A stretch of DNA of 43,221 nt. It comes from Bacteriovorax stolpii. Its GTDB lineage: Bacteria > Bdellovibrionota > UBA1018. Each line of letters begins with the position of its first letter. Position 1 is the stretch's first letter. Location: positions 1 to 43,221 of the forward strand of contig CAMAQA010000017.1 in the NCBI GenBank assembly GCA_945860415.1. Reading direction: 5' to 3'. Below the pieces are notes generated by a model that worked only from the letters and a program-made list of their open reading frames with translations, was not told where the DNA came from and did no database searches. Of this stretch, positions 16,617-25,442 are shown piece after piece. A program made the translations under genes and the position numbers.

Positions 16617-17240
16617 ATGGAAAAGATTTCTGGTGCCCTGAGGCGCGCAAAGAGTACCCGGGCGATCGTCGTGATCCATGAGTGGTGGGGAGTCAACGCC
16701 AATATCGAGGCAGTTTGTGATCGAATTGCCAGGCACGGGTACACGGCTCTGGCTCCGGATCTGTACCATAGTGTCACGGCTACGACTCCCGAGCGCGCCA
16801 ATGAGCTCATGAGCCAGCTCAATTTTTCACGTGCCGTGGAGGAGATCCGCGCCGCGGGCCGCCAGCTGAAGGAACACGAGGGAATGGACGAAGTTCATGT
16901 CCTCGGATTCTGCATGGGGGGCGCGTTGACGCTGCTCACGGCACTGCAAACGACGGAGTTTTCGAAGGCGGTCTTTTTTTACGGCATTCCTCCGAGAGCG
17001 GCGGGAGACCTTTCTCGGATCAGGATTCCGGTGCTCGGGCATTTCGCCAATCAGGATGACTGGTGCACGCCAACCAGCGTGGATGAACTGGAGCGAGAGT
17101 TCTCGGAAGGAAAAGTGCCTTCGGAGATTCACCGCTATGAGGCGGCCCACGCTTTTGCGAATGAGAGGCGTCCGGAAGTCCACGACCCGGCTGCCGCCGA
17201 ACTGGCGTGGAAGCGCACGTTTGATTTTCTGGCTCGATGA
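16617..17240 (+). CDS. Dienelactone hydrolase family protein
   Basis: The 207-residue alpha/beta hydrolase has the dienelactone-hydrolase nucleophile elbow GFCMGG with Cys99, an acid in NQDDW (Asp147 or Asp148) and His178 in AAHAFAN, which is the family's Cys-Asp-His triad. HEWWGVN near residue 21 matches the conserved Glu-bearing loop that activates the Cys. Length is about 25 residues shorter than typical members, mainly at the N-terminus. The ATG at 16617 was chosen because upstream codons run into the tRNA. No aromatic-degradation genes are nearby, so a general esterase role is more likely than chlorocatechol breakdown. Confidence 0.85.
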   Translation: MEKISGALRRAKSTRAIVVIHEWWGVNANIEAVCDRIARHGYTALAPDLYHSVTATTPERANELMSQLNFSRAVEEIRAAGRQLKEHEGMDEVHVLGFCMGGALTLLTALQTTEFSKAVFFYGIPPRAAGDLSRIRIPVLGHFANQDDWCTPTSVDELEREFSEGKVPSEIHRYEAAHAFANERRPEVHDPAAAELAWKRTFDFLAR

Positions 17241-17265
17241 CCGAATCCTTTGAAGGAGAAATCGC

Positions 17266-17970
17266 ATGCGGAAACTGATCCTCAGTGCAGTCTTGGGTAT
17301 AGTCGTGGTTTCTGGAGTGGCACGTGCCGAATCGGAAACTCGCCGGGTCACCGTTTCGGGCAAATGCACGCGTCAGGTCACCCCAGACCGTGGTGCCATC
17401 GTCGTGACCGCAGATTTTCGAGATGATGATCTCAAGCAGGCCTCCAAACGAGCCACTGAAGCCTATGAGCGCGCGCGTGAAGCCGTGAAACGCCTCGGCC
17501 TCAAGGATGTCGATCTGCGGACGATCGAATACAGCATGAGCGAGGTTCGTGAATGGGAGAAGGATCGCCAGGTTTTCAAGGGATACCGTGCGAGGATGGG
17601 GCTCCGAGTGGCGACATCACAGGTGGACAAGCTCGGAGAGGTGATTGCCATCGCGACGCGTGAGGGCCTGAAGGAAGTGGGAGGCCTCCAGTCGTTTTTG
17701 TCCGAGTCGCAGCAGCTCCAGGAACAGGTGGCCTGCCTTCAGGAGGCTGCCCAGAATGCGCGCATCAAGGCGGAGAAGCTTGCAGCAGCGCTGGGGGCCC
17801 GAGTGGGTGAGACGCTTCTGGTCACGGAAAGTGGCGGCTTTCAGTCGCCGCCCGAGCGCATGATGGTGATGGATGCCGCGTCAGGCGTTGGCGCGTCGCG
17901 GCCTCCTTCCATTGAGGCCGGACAGCAGACACTCAGTCTTGCGGTGGAAGTCGCCTTCGCGCTGAAGTAG
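17266..17970 (+). CDS. SIMPL-domain (DUF541) periplasmic protein
   Basis: The 234-residue protein has a signal peptide (cleavage after about VARA, residue 22) and then VTVSGKCTRQVTPDRGAIVV, the opening of the SIMPL/DUF541 family (related to YggE/BP26). The middle includes ATREGLKEVGGLQSFLSES and a long helix QEAAQNARIKAEKLAAALG, as expected. Members form periplasmic or outer-membrane oligomers and have been linked to oxidative stress, but the molecular role is unknown. The start has AAGGAGAAATCGC upstream. It lies 25 bases after the dienelactone hydrolase and 11 bases before an alpha/beta hydrolase. Confidence 0.85.
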   Translation: MRKLILSAVLGIVVVSGVARAESETRRVTVSGKCTRQVTPDRGAIVVTADFRDDDLKQASKRATEAYERAREAVKRLGLKDVDLRTIEYSMSEVREWEKDRQVFKGYRARMGLRVATSQVDKLGEVIAIATREGLKEVGGLQSFLSESQQLQEQVACLQEAAQNARIKAEKLAAALGARVGETLLVTESGGFQSPPERMMVMDAASGVGASRPPSIEAGQQTLSLAVEVAFALK

Positions 17971-17981
17971 ACTTCGCTTCC

Positions 17982-18968
17982 ATGGCGAGTGACCTTTCAG
18001 TGATGACCCAGCGGATGCTCCAGCGCGTGCTGGAACGAGTGAGCCTGGATTGGGGAGTGGACCCGACTCGTCCCTGGGATGAGCTCGCGGTTCGGGGAGC
18101 CCTGAGCTCCGTTCATCTGGGAGTGGGGAGGCTGCTTCGTCTCGGAAGTGTCCGGCGCGAGCTCCGTCATCGCGGAGAGATGCGTTGGGCTCTCTGGCGA
18201 GTTCCGGTGCCGAGTCCTGCGAAGGTGGCTCGGCGAGGAAAGGTGCTCTGGATTCCAGGCTGGGGTGATACTCCTCTGTCATGGCTTCCGATCGCCGCGG
18301 CGGCAGCGTCTCGAAAAGGATTCGAGGAGCTGGTGATCCTGGACTTTCCCGGTTTTCATGGTTCGTTGGCTCACTCTCGATGCATCACGAGGATGGATCG
18401 ATTTTTCGAAATCGCAGCGGATGTCGCGCGGGAGCTCCGGCCCGAAATTCTGGTCGGGCATTCGCTCGGAGGATGGCTGGCTTCGCGCTCGGCGATCGAG
18501 CTCGATTTTGAAATCGAGAAGCTGCTGCTTCTGGCTCCCTCCGGAATTTGCGGCGGCATGGATGAGCGTGAGCGCTGGAATCAGGAGTTTCGTGAGTTCG
18601 TCGCCGCCAGTGATGCCGCGGAATACGGAAGCCGGCTTTTTGCCCGCGTGCCTCCGGGCTGGATGAAGCTCGGAAAGCTGTTTGTGCCGTTCCTGACCAG
18701 GCAGGACACGAAGGAATTTCTGGAATCTGTCGAACCACGACACTTTCTGGATGAGGGAAGTCCGGAGCGGCTTTCGCGGCTCGGTTCATCCCAAGTCGAA
18801 CTGCTCTGGGGTGAACAGGACCGTGTCGTTCCTGCTCGATTTGGTGAGCAGTGGGTCAAGTGCCTGCCGCATGCCCGACTGACGCTCTGGCCGGACGTGG
18901 GCCACATGCCTCATGTGGAGTCGCCGGTTCGATTGCTCCGATGGCTGAGCGAAAGACTCTCGAGCTGA
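17982..18968 (+). CDS. Alpha/beta hydrolase
   Basis: The 328-residue protein has a 75-residue N-terminal extension, then an alpha/beta hydrolase core with KVLWIPGWGDTPLSW (oxyanion loop region, about 87-101), nucleophile elbow GHSLGG (Ser near residue 161), acid in LLWGEQDRVVP and His in PDVGHMPHVESP. No signal peptide is seen, so it is probably cytoplasmic. Substrate unknown; the family covers esterases, lipases, lyases and haloperoxidases. It is the last gene of the short plus-strand cluster begun at 16617, converging on tyrS. Confidence 0.8.
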   Translation: MASDLSVMTQRMLQRVLERVSLDWGVDPTRPWDELAVRGALSSVHLGVGRLLRLGSVRRELRHRGEMRWALWRVPVPSPAKVARRGKVLWIPGWGDTPLSWLPIAAAAASRKGFEELVILDFPGFHGSLAHSRCITRMDRFFEIAADVARELRPEILVGHSLGGWLASRSAIELDFEIEKLLLLAPSGICGGMDERERWNQEFREFVAASDAAEYGSRLFARVPPGWMKLGKLFVPFLTRQDTKEFLESVEPRHFLDEGSPERLSRLGSSQVELLWGEQDRVVPARFGEQWVKCLPHARLTLWPDVGHMPHVESPVRLLRWLSERLSS

Positions 18969-18999
18969 CCTCAGAGAGAGTCTGGCCCGGAGTCCGACA

Positions 19000-20283
19000 T
19001 CATTCGATCTTCAGAACGTGATAGGTTTTCTTGCCTCGTCGCAGGACAATGATCCCTCCTTCGAGGATGGCCCCGGGCGTGAGTGCATGGGCGGGATCCT
19101 GGATCCGTTCGTTATTCACATACACGCCACCTGCAGCAACTTCCTTGCGCGCCGCGCCCTTCGACTGACAGAGCGTGCTCTCGACCAGGGCATCGAGGAG
19201 CGGAAAGCCTGCCGCAAGCTTTTCGCGTCCGACCTGGGTGGTCGGTGCGCCACCGAAGGCTTCACGAAGCGTTCGGGCATCCAGGTCGCGGATCTCGGTC
19301 CCGAACAGGGCCTGGGTGGCCTTTTCGACGCGCTCGAGTTCCGACGGTCCATGCACGAGGAGCGTGAGCTCACGAGCAAGCGTGCGCTGCGACTCTCGCG
19401 CCTCGGGCTTTTCTTGAAGCGACCTGGCCAGCGTCTGGCGGGAGTCGGCGTCGAGATCCGTGAAGAAATCGAGGTACGTGCCGACATCGGCATCGGCTGT
19501 CTGGATGAAGAACTGGTAGAACTGATAGGGCGAGGTCTTGGCTGCATCGATCCAGACTGTGCCGCTCTCGCTCTTTCCAAACTTGGTGCCATCCGCCTTC
19601 GTGACGAGGGGGTGAGTCATGCCAAAGGCTTTCGCCTCGTGCCCGGAAAGGCTGTGGATGAGGTCGAGACCCGCAGTGATGTTTCCCCACTGATCGGATC
19701 CGCCGATCTGCAGCTCGCAACCCTCGGACTTGAAGAGGTGGTGGAAGTCGTAGGCCTGGAGCAGCATGTACGAAAACTCCGTGTAGGAGATGCCGTGTTC
19801 GCGGTCTTCGAGCCGAGCACGAACGCTTTCCTTGGCCAGCATGTGATTGACCGTGAAGTGCTTTCCGATGTCCCTCAGGAAGTCGATGTAGGAGAGTCCG
19901 GAAAACCAGCTTGCATTGTCGAGGACCTTCGCAGCGTTCGGGCCCGTGAGGTCGAGAAATTTCGAGATCGTGGCGGTGATTCCCCGGAGGTTCCGGGCGA
20001 GTGTGTCACGATCGAGCAGGCTTCTCTCCTGGCTCTTGCCGCTCGGGTCGCCAATCATGCCGGTGGCGCCACCGGCGACGGCGATGACGCGATGGCCGGC
20101 ACGCTGGAAGCGGCGCAGGGTGAGCAGGGGCAGCAGGCTTCCGACATGCAGGCTGTCGGAGGTCGGGTCAAAGCCGCAATACAGGGTGAGGGGCTTTTCC
20201 TGAAGGCGCTTTTCCAGGTCGGGAGAAGTGACTTGTTTCAGGATGCCACGGGATTCGAGGTCTCGGTACAGGTTCAGGGTCAT
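19000..20283 (-). CDS. tyrS: Tyrosyl-tRNA synthetase
   Basis: The 427-residue protein is a class I aminoacyl-tRNA synthetase of the TyrS type, charging tRNA-Tyr in the cytoplasm. It has LYCGFDPTSDSLHVGSLLPL with the HIGH-equivalent HVGS at 46-49, tyrosine-binding GGSDQWGNITAG, and the KMSKS-equivalent KFGKS near 235. The last 60 residues form an S4 RNA-binding domain (KEVAAGGVYVNNERI). Length is normal. AAGGAACCGGCACC precedes the ATG. Confidence 0.96.
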   Translation of the reverse strand: MTLNLYRDLESRGILKQVTSPDLEKRLQEKPLTLYCGFDPTSDSLHVGSLLPLLTLRRFQRAGHRVIAVAGGATGMIGDPSGKSQERSLLDRDTLARNLRGITATISKFLDLTGPNAAKVLDNASWFSGLSYIDFLRDIGKHFTVNHMLAKESVRARLEDREHGISYTEFSYMLLQAYDFHHLFKSEGCELQIGGSDQWGNITAGLDLIHSLSGHEAKAFGMTHPLVTKADGTKFGKSESGTVWIDAAKTSPYQFYQFFIQTADADVGTYLDFFTDLDADSRQTLARSLQEKPEARESQRTLARELTLLVHGPSELERVEKATQALFGTEIRDLDARTLREAFGGAPTTQVGREKLAAGFPLLDALVESTLCQSKGAARKEVAAGGVYVNNERIQDPAHALTPGAILEGGIIVLRRGKKTYHVLKIE

Positions 20284-20352
20284 GGTGCCGGTTCCTTGTG
20301 ACTGAACTTAACCGAATCCTGACACAACGGCCAATTTTCTCTGGAAGAACAG

Positions 20353-20371
20353 CAGTGTCCCGACGACACTG
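20353..20371. repeat. Inverted repeat ahead of pstS
   Basis: CAGTGTC (20353-20359) and GACACTG (20365-20371) form a perfect 7-bp inverted repeat with a 5-base spacer. It lies in the 138-base gap between tyrS and pstS, 50 bases before the pstS start. It could be an operator or a leader hairpin. No convincing Pho box is seen in the gap. Confidence 0.45.
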
Positions 20372-20421
20372 AAGTGACCGTCCATCATGGAGCGCGTTGG
20401 CGCCCCAAGGAGCTTTGATCG

Positions 20422-21453
20422 ATGAAATCGATGAACAGGTTTTCATTGCTGCTGAGTCCATTCGTCCTCCTCGCCACTCTGTCCGGATCCATGGTCCAGG
20501 CGGCCGTCCAGCTGCAGGGTGCGGGCGCTACTTTTCCGTATCCGCTCTATTCGAAGTGGTTTTCGGAATTCCAAAAAAAGAGCGGGGTGGAAATCAACTA
20601 TCAGTCCATCGGCAGCGGGGGAGGCATCAACCAGCTGCTCAAGGGTACGGTCGATTTCGGCGCCTCGGATGCGCCCATGACCGATCAGGAGCTGGCCAAA
20701 TCGCCCACGAAGATCGTGCACATCCCTACGGTGCTCGGAGCCGTGGTGCTGGCCTACAACCTTCCGGAAGTGAAGGTGCCCCTGAAGCTTTCTTCCGAAA
20801 TCGTGGCCGAACTTTTCAGCGGAAAAGTGCAAAAGTGGAATGATGCGAAGATCGCGGCGCTGAATCCCGGCGTGGTTCTTCCTTCCACCGCCCTCCTTCC
20901 GGTGTACCGCGCCGATGGCAGTGGAACGACGGCCATCTTCACGGACTATCTTGCCAAGGTCAGCCCGGAATTCAAATCGAGCGTGGGGTCCGGCAAGTCG
21001 GTCAAGTGGCCCACCGGCCTCGGTGGCAAGGGCAATGAGGGCGTGACCGGTGTGATCAAGCAGACCCCTGGTGCGATCGGCTATGTCGAGCTCGTGTATG
21101 CCGAGAGCAACAAAATGGCGGTGGCTCAGCTGAAGAATTCTGCTGGCCAGTTCGTCATGCCAACGCTGGAGTCGGTGACCGCCGCCGCCCTGGGGGCGCT
21201 CAAGACCATGCCTGCTGACTACCGCGTTTCGATCACGAACGCGGAAGGCAAGAAGGCCTATCCGATCTCGGGCTTCACCTACCTGCTGGTCCAGAAGTCG
21301 GGAAAAGGGCCCAAGCAGCAGGCCATCAAAGATCTGCTGAAGTGGACTGTGACTGAAGGCCAGAAGATGGCGCCCGCCCTGAGCTACGCTCCGCTGCCCC
21401 AGGAACTGGCCTCAAAGATCCAGAGTACGATCCAGGGAATCCAGGTCGAGTGA
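20422..21453 (+). CDS. pstS: Phosphate ABC transporter substrate-binding protein
   Basis: PstS captures inorganic phosphate in the periplasm and hands it to PstCA. The 343-residue protein has a signal peptide to about residue 27 (SMVQA), then the mature start LQGAGATFPYPLYSKW, the phosphate loop YQSIGSGGGINQL, DFGASDAPM and YRADGSGTTAIF, all standard PstS motifs. AAGGAG lies eight or nine bases before the ATG. It leads the operon pstSCAB-phoU-phoB-phoR, with the GTG of pstC overlapping its stop. Expression is expected to rise under phosphate limitation through PhoB. Confidence 0.96.
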   Translation: MKSMNRFSLLLSPFVLLATLSGSMVQAAVQLQGAGATFPYPLYSKWFSEFQKKSGVEINYQSIGSGGGINQLLKGTVDFGASDAPMTDQELAKSPTKIVHIPTVLGAVVLAYNLPEVKVPLKLSSEIVAELFSGKVQKWNDAKIAALNPGVVLPSTALLPVYRADGSGTTAIFTDYLAKVSPEFKSSVGSGKSVKWPTGLGGKGNEGVTGVIKQTPGAIGYVELVYAESNKMAVAQLKNSAGQFVMPTLESVTAAALGALKTMPADYRVSITNAEGKKAYPISGFTYLLVQKSGKGPKQQAIKDLLKWTVTEGQKMAPALSYAPLPQELASKIQSTIQGIQVE

Positions 21454-22346
21454 AGGCTGACCGGATCTTCATCCAGATACTGAGAGCTGCGGCTGGAGTC
21501 AGCCTCCTGATTCTGGCTGCATTCTTCATCCAGATGTTCTGGTCCTCGTTGCCTGCACTGCGTGCGGCAGGAATGTCGTTTTTCAGCGGAACGGACTGGG
21601 ATCCGAACCAGGACGTGTTTGGTGCGGGGGCCTTCATTTACGGCACCCTCGTCAGCTCGCTTCTGGCGCTTCTGATCGCGGTGCCGATCAGCGTGGCGAC
21701 GGCACTCTGCCTCACTGAAATCTTTCCTGCCAAGATTGCCGGCGTGATATCCTTCCTGGTCGAAATGCTCGCGGCGATTCCCAGCGTGGTCTTCGGCCTC
21801 TGGGGAGTGTTCGTCCTGTCGCCTCTTCTTCGTTCTTCAGTGCAGCCCTTTCTGTCGGAGCGCTTTTCCTGGATTCCGCTGTTCTCGGGCCCTCCGCTCG
21901 GCATCGGCATGATGTCGGCCGGAGTCATCCTGGCGATCATGATCACGCCGACGCTCACGGCGCTGGCGCGCGAGGTCTTTCTCTCGATTCCGACGCTTCA
22001 GCGAGAAGCCGCCCAGGCGCTCGGAGCCACGCGCTGGGAAACGATCTGGATTGCGGTTCTCAAGAACGCCAAGAGTGGACTCTGGGGGGCGATTATTCTT
22101 GGCTGGGGTCGCGCGCTCGGTGAGACGATGGCGGTCACCATGGTGATCGGAAATCGTCCCCAGATTTCCGCTTCGCTTTTTGCTCCCGCACAGACGCTGG
22201 CGGCGGTACTGGCGAATGAGTACGCTGAAGCCACATCCGACCTCCACCTGTCGGCGCTTTCAGCACTGGGCTTCACGCTGCTTCTGGTGTCGACAATCAT
22301 CCACCTGGGCGCAAAGTTCTGGATCCGAAGAGGTAGAGAGTCGTGA
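21450..22346 (+). CDS. pstC: Phosphate ABC transporter permease PstC
   Basis: PstC is one of the two inner-membrane subunits that form the phosphate channel. The 298-residue protein has six hydrophobic segments, with MLAAIPSVVFGLWGVFVLSP and the EAA-loop region GWGRALGETMAVTMVIGN, both diagnostic for PstC. It begins with GTG overlapping the pstS stop (GTGA), and its stop overlaps the pstA start in the same way, so the three genes are translationally coupled. Confidence 0.95.
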   Translation: MKADRIFIQILRAAAGVSLLILAAFFIQMFWSSLPALRAAGMSFFSGTDWDPNQDVFGAGAFIYGTLVSSLLALLIAVPISVATALCLTEIFPAKIAGVISFLVEMLAAIPSVVFGLWGVFVLSPLLRSSVQPFLSERFSWIPLFSGPPLGIGMMSAGVILAIMITPTLTALAREVFLSIPTLQREAAQALGATRWETIWIAVLKNAKSGLWGAIILGWGRALGETMAVTMVIGNRPQISASLFAPAQTLAAVLANEYAEATSDLHLSALSALGFTLLLVSTIIHLGAKFWIRRGRES

Positions 22347-23206
22347 GAGCATCGCCCCTGTTCGATCTTTGGAGAAAGTGGAACAGTCGAATCTGGATGA
22401 TCCTTTTGGTGACGGGCTGCGCGCTGGCCGTCCTTCCGCTTCTTGCGATCCTGATGCATTTGCTTCGTGAAGGCGCGTCTTCGATCGACCTGAACTTCTT
22501 CACCCAGGTTCAGAAACCCGTAGGTGAGCTCGGGGGAGGGATGGCCCATGCGATCCTCGGAACGGCCGCCCAGGTCGGGCTCGCCGCCGGTCTCGGAGTT
22601 CCGCTGGGTCTTGCCTGCGGAATCTATCTTGCCGAATATGGCGGCCGCGAGCGCCTCGCCGGTCCGGTTCGCTTTGCGCTCGAGCTTCTGGCCAGCACGC
22701 CCAGCATCCTCGTCGGGGTTTTTGTTTATGGCGTGATCGTTGTTCCGATGAAGAAGTTCTCGCTGTTTTCTGGTGCTCTCGCCCTCATGGTGATTCTCCT
22801 TCCATTGGTGGCTCGAACGAGCGAAGAGCTGCTTCGATTGATTCCACAGCACCTCCGCGAGGCAGGACTGGCGCTCGGGCTTCCGCGCTGGAAGGTGATC
22901 CTGAGCGTGGTGCTTCGCTCGGCGTGGCCGGGGGTCTGGGCTGCAATCCTTCTGGGAATTGCTCGAATCGCAGGTGAAACCGCTCCGCTCGTATTGACTT
23001 CGTTTGGAAACCCCACCTTTCCGAGGGGGCTCGACCAGCCTTCGGCATCCCTTCCGCTGCAGATCTATACCTATGCCATCAGTCCCTTTGATGAGTGGCA
23101 TCGTCTCGCCTGGGCCGGAGCACTCGTGCTGGTATTCACCGTGCTGGCCCTGAACGCGATCACCCGATTGACTGGAGGCTCGAATGAGCGCCGACGAGCA
23201 GACTAA
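22343..23206 (+). CDS. pstA: Phosphate ABC transporter permease PstA
   Basis: PstA is the second channel subunit. The 287-residue protein has six hydrophobic segments, [37 protein letters not shown] and the coupling-loop segment [20 protein letters not shown], all typical. It starts with GTG in a GTGA overlap with pstC, and its 3' end overlaps pstB by 23 bases. Confidence 0.95.
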   Translation: MRASPLFDLWRKWNSRIWMILLVTGCALAVLPLLAILMHLLREGASSIDLNFFTQVQKPVGELGGGMAHAILGTAAQVGLAAGLGVPLGLACGIYLAEYGGRERLAGPVRFALELLASTPSILVGVFVYGVIVVPMKKFSLFSGALALMVILLPLVARTSEELLRLIPQHLREAGLALGLPRWKVILSVVLRSAWPGVWAAILLGIARIAGETAPLVLTSFGNPTFPRGLDQPSASLPLQIYTYAISPFDEWHRLAWAGALVLVFTVLALNAITRLTGGSNERRRAD

Positions 23207-23972
23207 ACTGCAACCTAGGATTGAGCTCGAGACGATCGGTCTCCAGGCCTACTTTGGCGAGACTCGCGCCGTGCACGGAGTTTCGCTCCGCATGCCTCGC
23301 CACCGTCTGACGGCCCTGATCGGCCCATCGGGCTGCGGCAAGTCTACTTTCATTCGCTGCCTGAACCGTCTTCACGAGGAAATTCCCGGAGCCCGAGCGG
23401 AAGGCCAGGTGCTTCTGGAAGGTGAGGACATCTATCGGCGCGGAGTCGATCCGGTGCTGATTCGGCGCCGAATCGGAATGGTCTTCCAGCGTCCGAATCC
23501 GTTTCCGACCATGTCGATCTACGAGAATGTTGCAAGCGGCCTTCTGCTTGCCGGAGTGAAGGACCGCAGGACTCTGGATCCGATCGTCGAGCGTTCGTTG
23601 AAACAGGCGGCGCTTTGGGATGAGGTGAAGGATCAGTTGAAGAGGACAGGAACTCGTCTGTCTGGCGGACAGCAGCAGCGCCTGTGCATTGCGCGCGCCC
23701 TGGCAGTCGAGCCTCCGGTCTTGCTGATGGACGAGCCGACCTCGGCGCTCGATCCGATTTCGACGGCTCGCATCGAGGAGCTGCTGTTGGAGCTGAAGAA
23801 GGCCGTGACGGTGGTCATGGTGACGCACAATATGCAGCAGGCTGCGCGAATTTCCGACCAGACGGCTTTCTTTCTCCTGGGAGACATGGTCGAATCGGGA
23901 CCAACGGACGCGATTTTCACGAACCCCAAAGATCAACGAACGGAGCAGTACATTACGGGCCGCTTCGGTTAG
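23184..23972 (+). CDS. pstB: Phosphate ABC transporter ATP-binding protein
   Basis: PstB drives phosphate import by ATP hydrolysis on the cytoplasmic face. The 262-residue protein has Walker [11 protein letters not shown]-loop [18 protein letters not shown] (the NPFP form is specific to PstB), signature LSGGQQQRL, Walker [13 protein letters not shown] and H-loop VTHNMQQA. Length is normal (about 250-270). It overlaps the end of pstA. Confidence 0.97.
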   Translation: MSADEQTKLQPRIELETIGLQAYFGETRAVHGVSLRMPRHRLTALIGPSGCGKSTFIRCLNRLHEEIPGARAEGQVLLEGEDIYRRGVDPVLIRRRIGMVFQRPNPFPTMSIYENVASGLLLAGVKDRRTLDPIVERSLKQAALWDEVKDQLKRTGTRLSGGQQQRLCIARALAVEPPVLLMDEPTSALDPISTARIEELLLELKKAVTVVMVTHNMQQAARISDQTAFFLLGDMVESGPTDAIFTNPKDQRTEQYITGRFG

Positions 23973-24037
23973 TGCTGGAACGGAAACGCTGGGAGGACAT
24001 GGCAGTGCTCGAGCGCTTGGAAGGTGGGATCAGAATC

Positions 24038-24694
24038 ATGGAAAGACAAATCGACATTGAAATTCGCGCCCTCAAGGAGCTCATCCTGAACATGGGCGGC
24101 TGTGTGGAAAAGGCGATCGAAGAGGCCACCCAGGCCCTCATTCTCCGTGAACCCCAGCGCCTTCAGAGGGTGTACGAGCTCGAGACGAAGATCAACGAGC
24201 ACCACATCCAGGTGGATGAGGCCTGCGTGAAGATTCTCGCCACCCAGTCGCCGCTTGCGGCCGACCTGCGCTGGATCGTGGCGACGATCAAGATCAATAC
24301 GGATCTGGAGCGCATGGGCGACCAGGCGGTGAATATCTCACACAACGGCGAACGTTACCTGACGGAGCCTGCGCTGAAGCCTCTGATCGACCTGCCGCGG
24401 ATGGCGTCCGAGGTTCGGCAGATGGTTCGATCCTGCCTCGATGCGTTCGTGCGCAAGGATCTGGCGCTTGCAGAAAAGGTGCTCGAACAGGATGACATCG
24501 TCGATGGACTGAAGAATGAGATCTTCGACGAGCTCCGCAACTACATGGTCACTGATTCGACCTCGGTGAGCCGAGCCCTGAACCTGATCCTGATTGCCCG
24601 CAACCTTGAGCGCCTCGGCGACCACGCGACGAACATCGCCGAAGACGTGATTTACGCATTGACCGGCAAGGATATTCGCCACGGGCATTCCTAA
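24038..24694 (+). CDS. phoU: Phosphate signalling regulator PhoU
   Basis: PhoU links the Pst transporter to the PhoR kinase and dampens the response when phosphate is plentiful. The 218-residue all-helical protein contains two copies of the PhoU metal-binding pattern: KINTDLERMGDQAVNI in the first half and IARNLERLGDHATNIAEDV near the end. The ATG at 24038 gives the family's usual N-terminus (IDIEIRALKELILNMG). An in-frame ATG at 23999 behind GGGAGGAC would add 13 residues and cannot be excluded. It ends four bases before phoB. Confidence 0.95.
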   Translation: MERQIDIEIRALKELILNMGGCVEKAIEEATQALILREPQRLQRVYELETKINEHHIQVDEACVKILATQSPLAADLRWIVATIKINTDLERMGDQAVNISHNGERYLTEPALKPLIDLPRMASEVRQMVRSCLDAFVRKDLALAEKVLEQDDIVDGLKNEIFDELRNYMVTDSTSVSRALNLILIARNLERLGDHATNIAEDVIYALTGKDIRHGHS

Positions 24695-24698
24695 AGCC

Positions 24699-25442
24699 AT
24701 GAAGGTGCTGGTCGTCGAAGATGAAGCGGACATTCGCGATCTGATTGCCCTGCACCTGAGGCGTGAAGGACTCGTCATTGATCTTGCGTCGGATGCTCGC
24801 GAGGGCTGGGACAAGCTGAAGTCCGGGGATCATGATCTTGCGATCCTCGATTGGATGCTTCCCGGAGGCGCATCCGGGCTGGATTTGACCCGGCAGATTC
24901 GCTCACGTCCCGTCCAGCGACCCGTATCGATCTTGATGCTGACCGCACGGGTTTCGGATCATGACATCGTTGCCGGGCTCGAAGCAGGTGCTGATGACTA
25001 CGTCACGAAGCCTTTTGAGATGCCCGTGCTCATGGCTCGAGTTCGCGCGCTGCTCAGGCGGGCGAAGTGGCTCGAGCAGCCGACATCGGAGGAGCAACCG
25101 ACCGCCGACCTGCAGGACCGGATCCTCCAGGTGGGAGAAATTCGCATCCATGAGGATTCGCACCGTGTCGAGGTGCGCGGACATGAGCTTCCGTTGACCC
25201 CTTATGAATTCAAGCTCCTGACCTCGCTCATGAAGCACGCGGGCAGGGTACTGACCCGTGAGCGCCTGATCGAGCTCGTGCAGGGCAGTGGGGTGAGCGT
25301 GGTCGATCGCGCGATCGATACGCATGTCTTCGGGCTTCGCAAGAAGCTGGGCAGTTCGGCCGATCACATCGAAACGGTTCGCGGCGTCGGATATCGCATG
25401 TGTCCGCCCGAGGGTCCGCACCGGAGCTTGAAGACCTCATGA
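24699..25442 (+). CDS. phoB: Phosphate regulon response regulator PhoB
   Basis: The 247-residue OmpR/PhoB-type regulator has a receiver domain (acidic pocket VEDEAD, phospho-acceptor Asp51 in LAILDWMLPG, Lys104 in DDYVTKPFE) and a C-terminal winged helix (about 140-235) with LTPYEFKLLTSLM and THVFGLRKKLG. Once phosphorylated it should activate the pst genes. Assignment to PhoB rests on the fold plus the position between phoU and phoR. Its stop overlaps the phoR start (ATGA). Confidence 0.92.
   Translation: MKVLVVEDEADIRDLIALHLRREGLVIDLASDAREGWDKLKSGDHDLAILDWMLPGGASGLDLTRQIRSRPVQRPVSILMLTARVSDHDIVAGLEAGADDYVTKPFEMPVLMARVRALLRRAKWLEQPTSEEQPTADLQDRILQVGEIRIHEDSHRVEVRGHELPLTPYEFKLLTSLMKHAGRVLTRERLIELVQGSGVSVVDRAIDTHVFGLRKKLGSSADHIETVRGVGYRMCPPEGPHRSLKTS

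Noticed and set aside
19018..20301. Long plus-strand open frame exactly opposite tyrS
   Set aside because: It mirrors the coordinates of a certain gene, has no motif or hydrophobic pattern, and is the normal third-position effect of GC-rich coding DNA.
20302..20325. Possible Pho box (CTGAACT ... CTGACAC) upstream of pstS
   Set aside because: The half-sites are 17 bases apart instead of the 11-base period, and the first is a poor match.
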